Positions 12,090-23,600 of a DNA stretch of 64,000 nucleotides are shown here, piece by piece. Each line of letters opens with the position of its first letter. Positions within the stretch are counted from its first letter, which is position 1. Origin of the DNA: Ignelater luminosus. Lineage: Eukaryota; Arthropoda; Insecta; Coleoptera; Elateridae. A program made the position numbers and the translations under genes. The DNA is taken from the NCBI GenBank assembly GCA_011009095.1, contig VTPC01004874.1, positions 17,889-81,888 on the forward strand, read 5' to 3'. The notes beneath the pieces were generated by a model, which ran no database searches, was not told the DNA's origin, and saw only the letters and a program-made list of their open reading frames with translations.

Positions 12090-14790
12090 GTAGATGGTAG
12101 AGCGGCAACTTCTACTCATCTTGGTTGGAGTCTGTTCTGCGTATATTTTTGTATAATTCCTTCCACTTTTGTCGATTTTGAGCTGTATGTATTATCTCTC
12201 CCCATGACATGTTTAGTTGCTGTATTTTCCTAGAAAGGCTTCTTTTCCAGGTATCGTGTGGTCTACCTTTCTTCCGTTTCTCTCCTACGTTGAGATCTAG
12301 TGCCTGTCTAGTAAAGTTGTTGTGTGGTTTCTTTAATGTATGCCCAATCCACTTCCATTTTCTGTGTCTAATTGTTATCTCTATTCTTTCTTCCTTTGAT
12401 ATCTCCCATAACTTTAAGTTTGTTATTTTATCGGGCCATGATATTTGGTGAACTTTTCCTAGACATTTAACAATGAATATTTGTAACATTCGTATACTTT
12501 GTTTATTTAATGTCCATGTTTCTGCACCGTACGCTCTTAACGTTGGTTTGGAATAACGTAAATTTGTTTTAACTGTAATATCTTTTGATCTCCATATTTT
12601 GCCCAGCATATTAAACGACTTTTGAGCTTGCTCTAGTCTCCTTCTTATGTCTCTTTAAGAGCCTCCCGTTTTATCCAATACACTTCATATGTAACAGAAT
12701 TTTTCTACCTCTTCAATATTTTTATGCTCTATGCTTATACTTCTTCCATCCTCTTCTTCGTCTTTTAGGATCTTTGTCTTCTCATTTATTTTAAGACCAA
12801 CTTGCTCTGCTACTTCTTTGAGTTTCATTGTTTTTCGTTGCACCTGGTTTTTCTTTCTAGCTATTAGGCATATGTCGTCCGCAAACTCGAGGTCTTTAAG
12901 TTTGTTAAATGTACCCCAAGTTATTCCGGATATATTATTTCTTGTATTCTCCATCCATGATTAGAAATAGAGTTGGTGATAAGACACACTCTTGTTTAAC
13001 TCCTGTGTTAATCATAATTTTCTCGGACATTTTCCCTACATGTTGCACTTTTGTTGAAAAGTTTTTATACATAATTTTCATCATTTTTCTTTTTGTTTGG
13101 TTAGTCCATATGCGTCTAGAATTTTCCACATATTCTCCCTGGTTACTGAGTCAAATGCCTTCTCGAAATCTATAAAGTTGATGCACACGCTTTCCCCCAT
13201 TTCTTTGATTTGTTCGAGTATTATTTTCAATGTGCATATTTGATCTACGCATGAGCGCCTTGCGTGGAAGTCTGCTTGGTTTTCCTTTAGTGTCTGGTCT
13301 AAAGCAGTTTTCATTCTGTTTAATATTATTTTACACAATACTTTACTAGCCATGCACAGAAGGGTTATTGGTTTCGAGTTTTCGCATCGTGTGAGGTCTC
13401 TTTTGTTTGGAATTTTTATAATTATTCCTTGCGACTAATCCTCTGGTGTCGTTTCCGTATTCCAGATTTTGTTCATGAGGATGTATAAGATTTCTATAGA
13501 TCTTTCCTTGTCTGCTTTAATAAGTTGAATGAGGATATCATTCACACCTGCACTTTTACCATTCTTTACACTGTCAATTGCTTCCTGGATTTCCTTCATT
13601 GTAATTTCGTCTTGGTTTATGTTGAGAGGCTCGCTTCTCTCTAGTTCATCTATATCTCTTGCTCTGTCCATCATGTTATGATGTCGCCTTCGCTTTTGAA
13701 TATTTCTCCGTTTGTTCCTTGTATTTTATTAGTTGGCTTGGTTCTTTTCCCGTAATTTTCTTTGTTATTTTATATAGGTATTATATATCTCTTCTTTGGG
13801 CTGCTTTCTCTGCTTTTTCTAATAAGTTTTCAAGGTAGTTTCTCTTGTCTTTTCTTGTCTTCTTTATTACTGCTCTGTTTGTATTCCAATATTCTCTATG
13901 TATTTAATTTTTTCTTGTTTCGTCTTCTGTATTCAACCATTTCCTTTTTACTCTTCTCCTCTCTTCGATTGTATCCAATGTAGCGTTTTTATCATGGTTT
14001 TTGTTTTCCAACTTTGTGTCCAGTTGTTTATTTTGCACTTTTCTTTACGGCGTCTCTGGAATGTTGCCAAATGTTCTCCACCGAAAAGTTTCTAAGTGAG
14101 TTAATTTCTTCGATATTCTTTTGCGTGTTCTTCTTATACTCTTCTAGTATTTCTTCATTTTCTTTTAATTTGGCAATATTAAATTTTGTGCGTACCGGTA
14201 GAATGTTGTTGCTCTTCAAGCTTATTTTTATTTTGGCCCTAAGAAGTTGATGGTGTGTTCCTACATCTGCACCTCTCGTCACTCTTGTATCTTGTAGGGA
14301 GTTCTTCCATGTTCTTTCAATCATCATATGGTTAATTGGGTTTTTATAGATACCTCCAAGTGATATCCAAGTTGCTTTGTAATTGTCGTTGTGTTTGAAT
14401 AAGGTACCCGCAATAACTAAATTATTTGTCAGGCAGAAGTCGACTAGTCCAGGGCCATTTTGGTTAGTTTTCCATATGATGTTTTCCTTGCTTTTATTGT
14501 CTTTGCCCACTTTTGCATTTAGATCACCCATTAATACTTTTATGTTCCTTGGTTGTTTCCATTGTATAATCTCCCAGTTAGCTTAGAATTGCTCATAAAA
14601 AAGTATCTTTAGTTTGATCGTCTTTATCATTTGTAGGGCTGTAGACGTTTATAATAGTTATATTTCTGTATTTCCGTTTAGACCGTGCCCATATTATCCT
14701 TTCTGTTTTGCCTTCCCATTCCAGTAAACTTTTTTTTAAGTGATTTATCTATCAATTTGCATTATCTCGCTTTTATCTTCCTTGCTTTCT
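12090..14790 (-). mobile_element. RTE-type non-LTR retrotransposon, decayed
   Basis: One pol gene read from about 14730 down to 12112. The endonuclease has IINVYSPTNDKDDQT near 14640 and MGDLNAKVGKDN at 14531, with NHMMIERTWKN further on. The reverse transcriptase has NGKSAGVNDILIQLIKAD near 13560, ICINFIDFEKAFDSVTRENM-like motif A near 13160, TGVKQECVLSPTLF near 12985 and an intact LEFADDICLIA catalytic box near 12880. The C-terminus has the tail typical of RTE-like elements, RKWKWIGHTLKKPHNN followed by KKGRPHDTWKRS near 12300, and ends at 12112. Several stops (for example near 13440, 12955 and 12660) separate the blocks. The 3' part ends near 12040 with a GCTCCTTATGGAGC palindrome. Confidence 0.85.
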
Positions 14791-14803
14791 GCTTTTACCA
14801 AAC

Positions 14804-15410
14804 GTGTTTCCCAATTTATATGCCTCTTCTACTTTACATCCCCATGGTGTCACGCCGTTAAAATTATTAAAAGAACTTGCCAAGATAGTACTTAAGGATG
14901 GACAACAATTACCTGTTCTCTTATCATATTCGACAATCTATAAATATTTCGATGTAATAAAACTTGATGTTGTCTATATAAATCAAAGTGTGGTTTTTGC
15001 TCTAAGAATTCCATGGTAGAAGATTTGCAATACGATATTTACAAACTGTTTTCTTTACCAACTCGTTACAATTAGTTCGACCTTTATTCCTAATAGATTT
15101 TACTAACTTCAGTTGCAAAACCTGGACTCCTGTTCAAACCTAGGTGAAGAAAACTATAGTATGTGCCAGCAGGGAAACGTATTCATAACCATGAAAAACA
15201 AAGCTGTGGACCAGCAAGGACTATTCCCCCCTACTGTAAATCCAGAAACATTCAAGCAGACTTCAAAGTTTGGCAATCGTTACTAAACAAGCAATGGATA
15301 TTCATTCTTTCCAAGCCAATTCTAATCAATATATCTTGCAATTTCCGTCACTCAGATCTTTCAAATTTTGTTTGTTTTCTTTAAAGTAAGAATACATTAG
15401 AAACCTTTGA
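14804..15410 (+). pseudogene. Errantivirus-like envelope gene remnant
   Basis: Two blocks resemble the envelope gene of insect Gypsy-type errantiviruses (related to baculovirus fusion proteins). The first (14850-15015) has the LLKELAKI ... YFDVIKLDVVYI ... FALRIPW pattern. The second (about 15265-15350) has KVWQSLLNKQWIFILSKP, the late ectodomain motif of that family. Stops and a deletion lie between them, and neither gag nor pol of the same element is adjacent. It is inactive debris. A second, unrelated envelope remnant is at 55595-55830. Confidence 0.55.
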
Positions 15411-15479
15411 TTCTATATTTTACTACCACCTAAACCATAATAACAGTATCACAGTACAGTTTTTAGCGTGATAGCAGTA

Positions 15480-16690
15480 CAGTTGCAATAAGTTATCAAA
15501 AGTGAAACCTAATAAAGAAGCCATAAGCAAGTACGTACATTTTTAATCAACAATTGTATGTAGAAACGTAGAACACCACAATCTTAACGTCAACTTTACT
15601 AACCACGAATAAGGAAATTTTAAAAGTTACAGAGGGTTTTTGCTTATTATTCTAGTTACTTTTTGTTGGATATCATAATATAAATGTTTTTTAGTTTGAG
15701 TAATTTTTTAAATTTATATGTTAATATTACCACAGAGGAAAATTGTTTTAATAATAGTCACCGTCCTTGCAGTCTAGAGTCTAGACCATGTCACATATGT
15801 ACATAAATACTATGTATTTTCCTGTTATTTTAATCTTTTAATTTCTTAAAAAATGAGAACACTTTGACATTCAGGAAATAAATTTTAACGTAGAGATATG
15901 TTTACTTATTTATATTTAGACTGACACAAAAATCACATAATTACCACATCCCGTTTTAATTTAAGATTGACTAGGTGATCATGAAGTAAGAGTTATCTAA
16001 AGATAATATTGAAATCATCATCCTGTTTCCTATATTATTCCTGTATGCATTAAAACCACAACAGTATACCTACCACGTATGTTAGATGTTGTAGTAACAG
16101 AAATACTTATTCACAGCAATTATGCTTTATCAAAGTATCGTCTTTAGATTGTTTAAATATTACAAAATGTATTAAGTATGCAATTTTATTGCGTATAATC
16201 TATAGAACCTTGCCGGGCAAGTTCGTGTGGATTCATACGGTGATAATATTAGTTGACGTCTAACAAAGTCTCCGTTAGTCCTTTCTATTCTATTTCATTA
16301 CGCATAAGGATCACCCGAAAAATTGTTGTATGGGCTTGCCAATTTATTCCAAGTGTTTCATACTTCTCGGTCGTATTATAATTGCCAAAGTTTTCGTTTT
16401 AGATTGATGGATAGATAACACAGAATGTTAGTTAGTAAGGGAACAAAAATTTACAGGCAAATTTTGTATTACTATGGTAACCGTACTGAGATTCTGTTCT
16501 CTTTTTGGCCAGTATTTGATGTCGTACGATTTTCATTGTAAATGTACCGTACATGAAATAAAATGAATTTTGAGAACAGTTAATAAAGACGGTTCAACTC
16601 AGCTTGGTCTCCCACTATCGGTCTTTGAAACATTCGAATCTTAGTCTCTTCCTAAATATGCTACAATTAACAGAGTGGCAATTCAAGTAG
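15480..16690. other. AT-rich spacer, no gene seen
   Basis: No coding block longer than a few dozen codons and no repeat that I could match elsewhere in the window. Confidence 0.5.
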
Positions 16691-16694
16691 AACC

Positions 16695-17618
16695 CTATAT
16701 GCCTCCCACCATTTCGGGTTCTGAGAAGGCAGATCCACCACCGACCCACTGTTTCTGCTCCACGCTGACGTAGCCAAACCGTTTAACCAAGGAAAGTGTG
16801 TTGCCGGTGTCTTTTTAGATATCTAACGTGCTTTTGACAAGATCTGGCACGCGGGGCTTCTTTAAAAGCTCGTCAAGGGCCAAGTTCCTGCAGGCTTTTT
16901 CAGAATCATTAATAGTTACTTATTTCATCGTCAGCACAGTGTGCGTGTAAACGGCATCCTCTTCAATCCCTCAACTCCAACGGCCGGAGTGCCCCAACGT
17001 TCGATTCTCTCTCCAATCCTCTTTTCCATCTATTGCTATGATATTCCAGCATACGAGGCCCTCCTTGTTCCAGCTTCACTAAACTCCTCAACCGCCTACA
17101 TAACCCAGTATGCTGACGATACCTGCCTCTGAGCCGGTGGCCCGAATGCCACGGTCGCGACCCGTCACCTGGCTCGAGCTCTTGCTCGGTTGGAGGACTG
17201 GCTCCGATTCTGGCGAATTAAATCTAATCCAAACAAAACACGGTCCATCTTACTTCGCCATCTTTTCAAAATCAGCAGCGCCAGATTCCTAGAAAGTGAC
17301 GTATGCCTAGTCCTCTGGGGCGAACGTCTCCGTCTTTCTCCTTCTATCTTATATCTAGAATCCATTTTTACATACACCCTCCATTGGGGTGCGGAGCTGA
17401 ACAAGTGTCTCGATGCTGTTCAGGGACGTGCCTCCATTCCTTCTGTGCTCCGCGGAAACTTTCGGGGCTGCCACCCGCGGACACCAATGATTGTTTCTGC
17501 GTCCTTAAACCGCACCCCATAAATGTCTTCGTCAGAAAAACAGACGGGTCTGTTGGCGGATGCTCGGACTGGATCGTTTACACCCCTCGACGGATTTGTT
17601 CGTTATCGAAATGGAGTT
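16695..17618 (+). mobile_element. Jockey-type reverse transcriptase fragment, cut by the assembly gap
   Basis: GC-richer than its surroundings. The RT can be followed from FxFHADVAKPFNQGK-like sequence near 16750 through a motif A (VFLDI-stop-RAFDKIWHAGLL near 16815-16860), RVNGILFNPSTPTAGVPQRS (16941 on) with SILSPILFSIY, and the QYADDTCL catalytic box near 17110, to a thumb segment EDWLRFWRIKSNPNKT near 17190. It has at least one in-frame stop and frameshifts. The sequence runs into undetermined bases at 17619. Confidence 0.8.
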
Positions 17619-17892
17619 NNNNNNNNNNNNNNNNNNNNNNNNNNNNNNNNNNNNNNNNNNNNNNNNNNNNNNNNNNNNNNNNNNNNNNNNNNNNNNNNNN
17701 NNNNNNNNNNNNNNNNNNNNNNNNNNNNNNNNNNNNNNNNNNNNNNNNNNNNNNNNNNNNNNNNNNNNNNNNNNNNNNNNNNNNNNNNNNNNNNNNNNNN
17801 NNNNNNNNNNNNNNNNNNNNNNNNNNNNNNNNNNNNNNNNNNNNNNNNNNNNNNNNNNNNNNNNNNNNNNNNNNNNNNNNNNNNNNNNNNNN
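17619..17892. other. Assembly gap (274 undetermined bases)
   Basis: A run of N. Its true length is unknown. It separates a plus-strand Jockey RT fragment from a minus-strand Jockey endonuclease fragment. Confidence 0.99.
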
Positions 17893-19200
17893 TTTTTTTT
17901 GCGATGAGTTGGAGGATGTGTGGAGGGGGTGGGCGATTGGTGTCTATTGGTTTTAAGAGAACTGAAATGCTGGTGGCCTTCTGCATGATACGGGTGAGGT
18001 CATCGACAGTATTATCGATTTCTGGGATAGTAGAGAGGGAAGGACCCGTTGGGATATGGAAAGGTACGTGATTCTGGAACTTTTACCAATCGGCTTTATT
18101 CAAGTTTTGGGTTATGAACGTTCATGAGTGTGGACGCGGAAACAAGAGGAAGATAGTCGCTGATGATGGGCGTGCCAATGAATGCGACGTCGGGAAATAA
18201 GGGATAGGTGGATCGGTGATTAGGATATGATGTATGATAGAGGAGCCTTGACTGTTCAGAAAGGTGGGAATTTGGAAAAAAGAAAGTCGCATGAAGATGT
18301 TGGATAAGGTTCGATCCCTCGGGTTGGTAGCCGAATCACTAACGGCCGAGTGGCGGGCGTTAAAGTTGCGATCGTTACCCTCCAATAAGACCGAACCAAA
18401 AACTCAAAGGAATCTTCTGAAAAAGGCACATTGTCTGGAGGGATGTAGATGGAGAAAATGTGTACTCCACCACCGGGAGCATCAAGAGTGGCAGCGCAGC
18501 AGTGGAGGTCAGAAAATTCTAGAGGAAGATCAAGTTGGGTGTGAGACAGGCAGAGGTGGATTGCCAACGCCCATGGAACGCCGAGAGGCATCGTGACGGA
18601 GAACCTGAAATTCGGGGATGGTAAAGTTTCCTAATGGGACGAAATATAAACGATTCCGTTCGTGTGGATTGTAACGTCAGAGACGCGGAGTCCGGGGATT
18701 CTGCGAAGCAGACGGAAGAACGTTTTAAAGTTCGCCTGAGGCTTGTGCAGTCCAGAGACGAGGCAAGTAGTAACTGCTTTGGATTGAGCGGTGACAAATT
18801 CTGAAGGAGCAACGCTTGCGGGCGCGTGCGTGGCACTGAAGGTGGAAGGTTGGACGTCTGAGGCGGGTGGTTGAGTTGCAACGCGTCGCTTTTTTGAGGT
18901 TACCGTGGTCCAGTCGGGAAAACTGACCTCGGAAGTTGAAGTGTGGCGCCTCTTAGGCTAGGTAGGGCTTCCGTGATGTTGGAGGGATCTGGAACGGCGT
19001 TCAGCTGCATGGGTCGGGGTGAAGGAAGGGGTGGAGGGCTTGGAATGAATAGGATAGAAGGAAAGTCTGGTAGGCGAAAATTTTTGTTGGATTGGGTATT
19101 GGTGCAGGAAGGGATGGTCTTACTTTGGGATTTGGTATCGGACTTGGATTTGGAGGCATTTGGTTTGGCGGATTTGGTGGATTTAAAGAAACGGGTGGAA
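17893..19200 (-). mobile_element. Jockey-type element, minus strand: gag end and endonuclease
   Basis: Read downwards from about 19180: a Pro/Ser/Thr-rich gag-like part, then HKPQANFKTFFRLLRRIPGL near 18720, then a start of an APE endonuclease with TMPLGVPWALAIHL at 18591 and APGGGVHIFSIYIPP near 18460, fading out near 18130. Stops and frame changes break it. Its GC content resembles the RT fragment at 16.7-17.6 kb, and both could come from one family in opposite orientation. Confidence 0.7.
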
Positions 19201-19346
19201 TTTTGAGAAAGGGAGACCGGAAAGCTAAGAGGGTTTTTCCAGACGGTCAGGTTGTCCCTTGGCCGGACATTACAATTCTAACAAATAATAAGAGGAGTAA
19301 AAAGATCTCTGATATTGCAAAAGTGGTTGGCACATATAAACAATGA
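19201..19346 (+). CDS. Possible last exon of an unidentified gene convergent with domeless
   Basis: The frame ends KRVFPDGQVVPWPDITIL plus NNKRSKKISDIAKVVGTYKQ and a stop at 19344-19346. A plausible acceptor (GGAAAGCTAAG|AG) lies near 19230, and codon use is unlike the antisense of the Jockey gag just upstream. I do not recognise the family. It would end 190 bp from the 3' end of domeless, tail to tail. It may be a chance ORF. Confidence 0.25.
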
Positions 19347-19537
19347 AGTTTAATTTTTTAACGTATTGTATTTTATAAAAAAACCTTAAACTATATATAT
19401 ACAGTAGGAAACATTTATACAAAAATTAATCTAACGTCTTAGTGCAATAATAATTATTTCTGCTAGCGTAAAATACCTGAGCAATTTTAGATATTTTATC
19501 TACAGCTTTAATAATAATCACATGTTTGAGGGTAACG

Positions 19538-20687
19538 TTATATATCCTCTTGAATCTGCCAGTCTTTGGGGTGAATCTTCAGTTGATGAAGAATTTGCTG
19601 AAACAAGCAATAAACTGTGTAATCAGTCAATCTAAATAAATAGATAATAGCACTTTTACCTCTAAAACTACTCCTATCTAAATTCGAAGTAATATCTTTG
19701 CTGCTAATTAATTGTGATTCTTCATGTTCATTTAAACTTGGAAAATTAGAATCAGCTCCTACTGAAACATACCCGTTCGGAAGATGATTTTTGGTACAAT
19801 TTTCTAAATTCTTAAAATTTTTAATTACTTCTTTATCACAAACTAAAATATTTTTAAGTATATAATTATTAGGTTTAAAGCAGAGTGTTGCATACTTACC
19901 ATTGGAATTTTCCAAATCTTGCGTCATTTCATCTTTAGTACAGTCAGGAAGTAAAAGGTTTGTACCATCTCCTCCTACTGCTATATACCCTTTTGGAAGA
20001 GTTGGCAATTGTTTATCTTCATTTGAACTAGGAAATAAAGAACTGTCATTGCCTGCACCTACTGTTACATATCCTTTAGGGAAATTACTTGGGGAGTCAT
20101 TTCGCAAGGCAATTGAAGGGTCGTCAGCTACTCCCACTGCCACATACCCTTGAGGATGTTGAACTGATGGAACATTTTGTAAATGTGTTACATCTTTATA
20201 ATAGCCTTTCATTGTTTGCTGATTCTCAGGCTCTGAAGTACTGTTAGATAAACAAGGAAGAGCTTTATTTTCTTGTTCACTAAGCTCCTTCGTCGAATTC
20301 TTATTATTACAAGACTTTACCAATTGCTCATTATCTAAGAGATTATGTATCAATGCATTCATGTGATTTGGTAAAGGACTTGTATGTTCTTTTGGTTGAA
20401 GACTTTGGTTTAAGTCTTGTAAACATACAGTATCCTTATCAACTTGTCTTGGAGTTGATATCAGCTGGTGATTTAATGGTTCAGGTTTTAATTTAAATGA
20501 AAAAGTTGAATTTTCATCTTCAGAAACGGGACTGTTTAAATCTCCATTGTTGAAAAGCCTTTTAGTTAATGCTGTTTCATCTATAGATGGGCGTCCCCAG
20601 AGTTTGAGATTAGTACCTGTGTCAGAGGTAAGACCAGGTGGTAAGACAACATCTACATGGAGATCTGCTTTGTAATGTCGATATATT
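19538..20687 (-). other. dome: Last coding exon of domeless: cytoplasmic tail with four PxGY[V/I]xVG repeats
   Basis: This 1150-nt exon carries residues 850-1232. A membrane-proximal VVLPPGL segment may serve as a Box1-like JAK contact. Further on the same motif recurs four times: PQGYVAVG (Tyr1031), PKGYVTVG (Tyr1056), PKGYIAVG (Tyr1084) and PNGYVSVG (Tyr1156), with a related KGYYKDV at 1012. Each tyrosine is followed by x-x-V at +3, the sort of sequence bound by SH2 domains of SHP2/Corkscrew or SOCS proteins. Which partner binds is inference. No gene or frame overlaps it meaningfully on the plus strand. Confidence 0.8.
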
Positions 20688-23600
20688 CTGAAGAAGAAAA
20701 AAGGGAGGAATTAAAGATTTATATTTAATCACGAAAATGTCACACCATATGGTTAGTGTAGCACCTACCTTATTCCTAAATAGAATAAAATTATCAAGAG
20801 TATAATAAAGGCCGGTAGAAGCAACCAAAGCCAAACACTAGGAGGCGACATGCACTGCAATTCAAATCCGTCACTCCAAGGTCCTTCATAACGTTCTCCA
20901 TCAAAGAAGTTTACAGCTCTTACAGAAATATAATATTTGTTGTATTTCTCATCTTCATTGCAATTGTCCGTTTCAAAACATGTATCTAGAAATCAAAACA
21001 GTTTCAGTTAGCCATAATGAATAAAGCCGTTTTCCCATACACTATAAAAATAAAAGAATAATATTGAATTACACAATACCATACCACTCCCAGCAAAATA
21101 GCAAGGCTAAGAGGATGAACAAAAGTTTGGTGGAACGAGCTAGAGCCATTATTAATGACTCTGATGTTTTAAAGATATTCTGAAGTGAAGCAATCAGAAC
21201 TGCTGTTTATTTGATGATTATAAATTGTATGTAACCTTTAGTTTTCAATTTTCATGTAGTTTTGAAGATGTAAACAGTGCAGATGATAAAGAGTTATTTA
21301 ATCTATCTGCACACTACTCTATCTTCACTAAGTCCTATTTCCCCCCCTCCCCGCGCTTCATCCCTGGCCACTGGTCTCTTTCCCCTGACACTTCTCGCTC
21401 GTCTTCCGCCAACTCATCCGAGCGGTCTGGGATACCGCTTTGTCAAGATACCGTGTCTAACATCTTTCGGTCGGCAAACGAGACGTATCTATATGGAAGA
21501 GCGGGTATAACTGGCCAAAAGCCTCGCATTCATAAAAACCCCATGACAACCCTTTTACTCGGCTGGACAGTTGGTTCGTGGCGGGCTCGAGCTCCACAGG
21601 TTAGATTCTCAGAGCGAACAGAATGCGACCAATGCAAAAGAAGCGGCTACGCCATCAGTCAGACCCCGCCGAAGGGAGATCCCCTATCCCCGTAATCCCT
21701 TCTCTATCTAACTGTCCTTATGCAAGTATACACTAACTAAATCCTAAATTTTCCTGGGCACCTTTAACCTCTTCACCCTCTTTGCAAATCTCCTAAACTC
21801 TACCCATCACGCTCCTATCTTACTTAACTGACTAACTTCCTTCATGTTCTATGGCCATCTATACCCTACCATAATTAACCACTTATCGCTCTCAGCTCTT
21901 GCCTGTTGTTCTAACCTACATACATCTGCACAACACATGTTCTGCATAATCCTACCCTTCCCCGCTCTCGCATCCTATCTCTTTTTTAGCTAAATATGCC
22001 ATGTCCTGTAAGTAACTGAATTATATCCTTATCTAACTACCCTATCTTAGCTCATGTCTCATTGTCCTGAATAAAACGTGCAGTTAGCCTAGGTGTACTG
22101 GTGCGACGCCATCTATCATTCCATAATTGTAATGTCCTCTCCCTTAATATTTTCTTAATCAACGGCCCTTCTTCTATGGCAGCCTGTCTAGCTAATTCAT
22201 TCGCACGCTCGTTTCCCTCTATCCTTACATGTGCCTTAACCCACCTTACCCTAACTCTAACTCTCTCCGTTATTTCTCTATAAATCTGTCACGTTTTTAC
22301 TTGTAATAGCCCAGTTCTTCATGCCTTCTAATGTCATTATTACTGAGCGACTATCGCTATTTCTAGTACATTCTCTAAATGCAAATTCATTATCCTTAAT
22401 AAACGTCAGGGGCTCTCTAATAGCGAGGAGCTCGCATTGAAATATGGAGTTCCACGCTCCTAACCTAAATTTACTATGTCTGTATATATCTAAATGGCGT
22501 TTACCTCTCTCTCCTCATCCCTAATTTCAAAATTAAATTTTCCCTACTTACATTCGCGCGAACACAAACAATCCACCTAGCCTCTTGTTTCCCACATTTC
22601 TTAAATTCGTGACCGCTATCTCTCCTTACAATTCGCTGATTTATGCCCATATCTACAGCACTTGCAACACTTTGCCATTCCAGATTTATCTACCTTTCAA
22701 AAACGCCTTCCTAGCCTCACTTGATACTTCTAGAACAACATTCTCAATTTGATCCCTCTTTTTCTTTCTCTCTTATTCTAAATTTCTCAACCTGGTTTTC
22801 GGACCCCTTAACTACCCCACAGGCCTCAACTAAATCCCCTTTGTTTCTTGCCAAGACCCTCATCATCCTTATCAATTTTACCTAGTATAATCCGCGGTTT
22901 AGCTTTCTCTACCTCCTTACCCTTCAGTTTTTTCGATGCCTCTGTCCTAAGCTTTTCAGCATACTCCCTAAAATTACATTCTACTATCACTGCCCCAGAT
23001 CTAGCACTTCTCACTGTCGCTACAGAAACCTTAGCCTTAACCGGATCAACACTCGTGTTTAACAGCCGCTCTAGCTGCCGTGCGTCTTTTTCATCTTTCG
23101 CCGTTACTTTTATCGTGTACGTTGTTTGCTTCACCTGCGCGACTGCATTTGCATACCCCCTATTTCTAGCCTCTTTATTCTCAACTTGTCCTAAGGTTAC
23201 TACTGCATTATCTACTGGTATCACAATCCTGTTTACTCTCTCGACTGTTAGACTTTTAGGACTTCCCGGCCCTTCGGGCTTCCCAGGTTTACCGAGCCGT
23301 TCAGACCTCTCGAGCTCGTTAAGCTTTTTAGACTTCTTGGCCCTTCGGGTCTATCGAGACGTTTGGATCCCCTGGGCCTGATCGGGCCATTCGGGCCTTT
23401 TGGATCTTTCGGGTCGTCAGCCCTTCGAGTCTATCGGGCCGTTTGGATCTCTTAGGCCTGTCGGGCTGTTCGGTCTGTCGGGCCGATCAAAAAGTTTTTT
23501 TAGGCCTCATCAAGTTTATTCCCACTCGGGCCTGGAAATTCTGGCTCGTGCAGAGTTTTACTCTCGACAATACCATTCGCCAGAGAACGTTTAAGATAAT

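Noticed and set aside
12209-14250. Several hydrophobic plus-strand frames that look like membrane proteins
   Set aside because: All are antisense of the RTE-type pol on the minus strand, whose A-rich coding strand gives T-rich hydrophobic translations.
22848-23381. 177-codon plus-strand frame rich in Ser and Leu
   Set aside because: It is the antisense of the R1/I-type gag on the minus strand.
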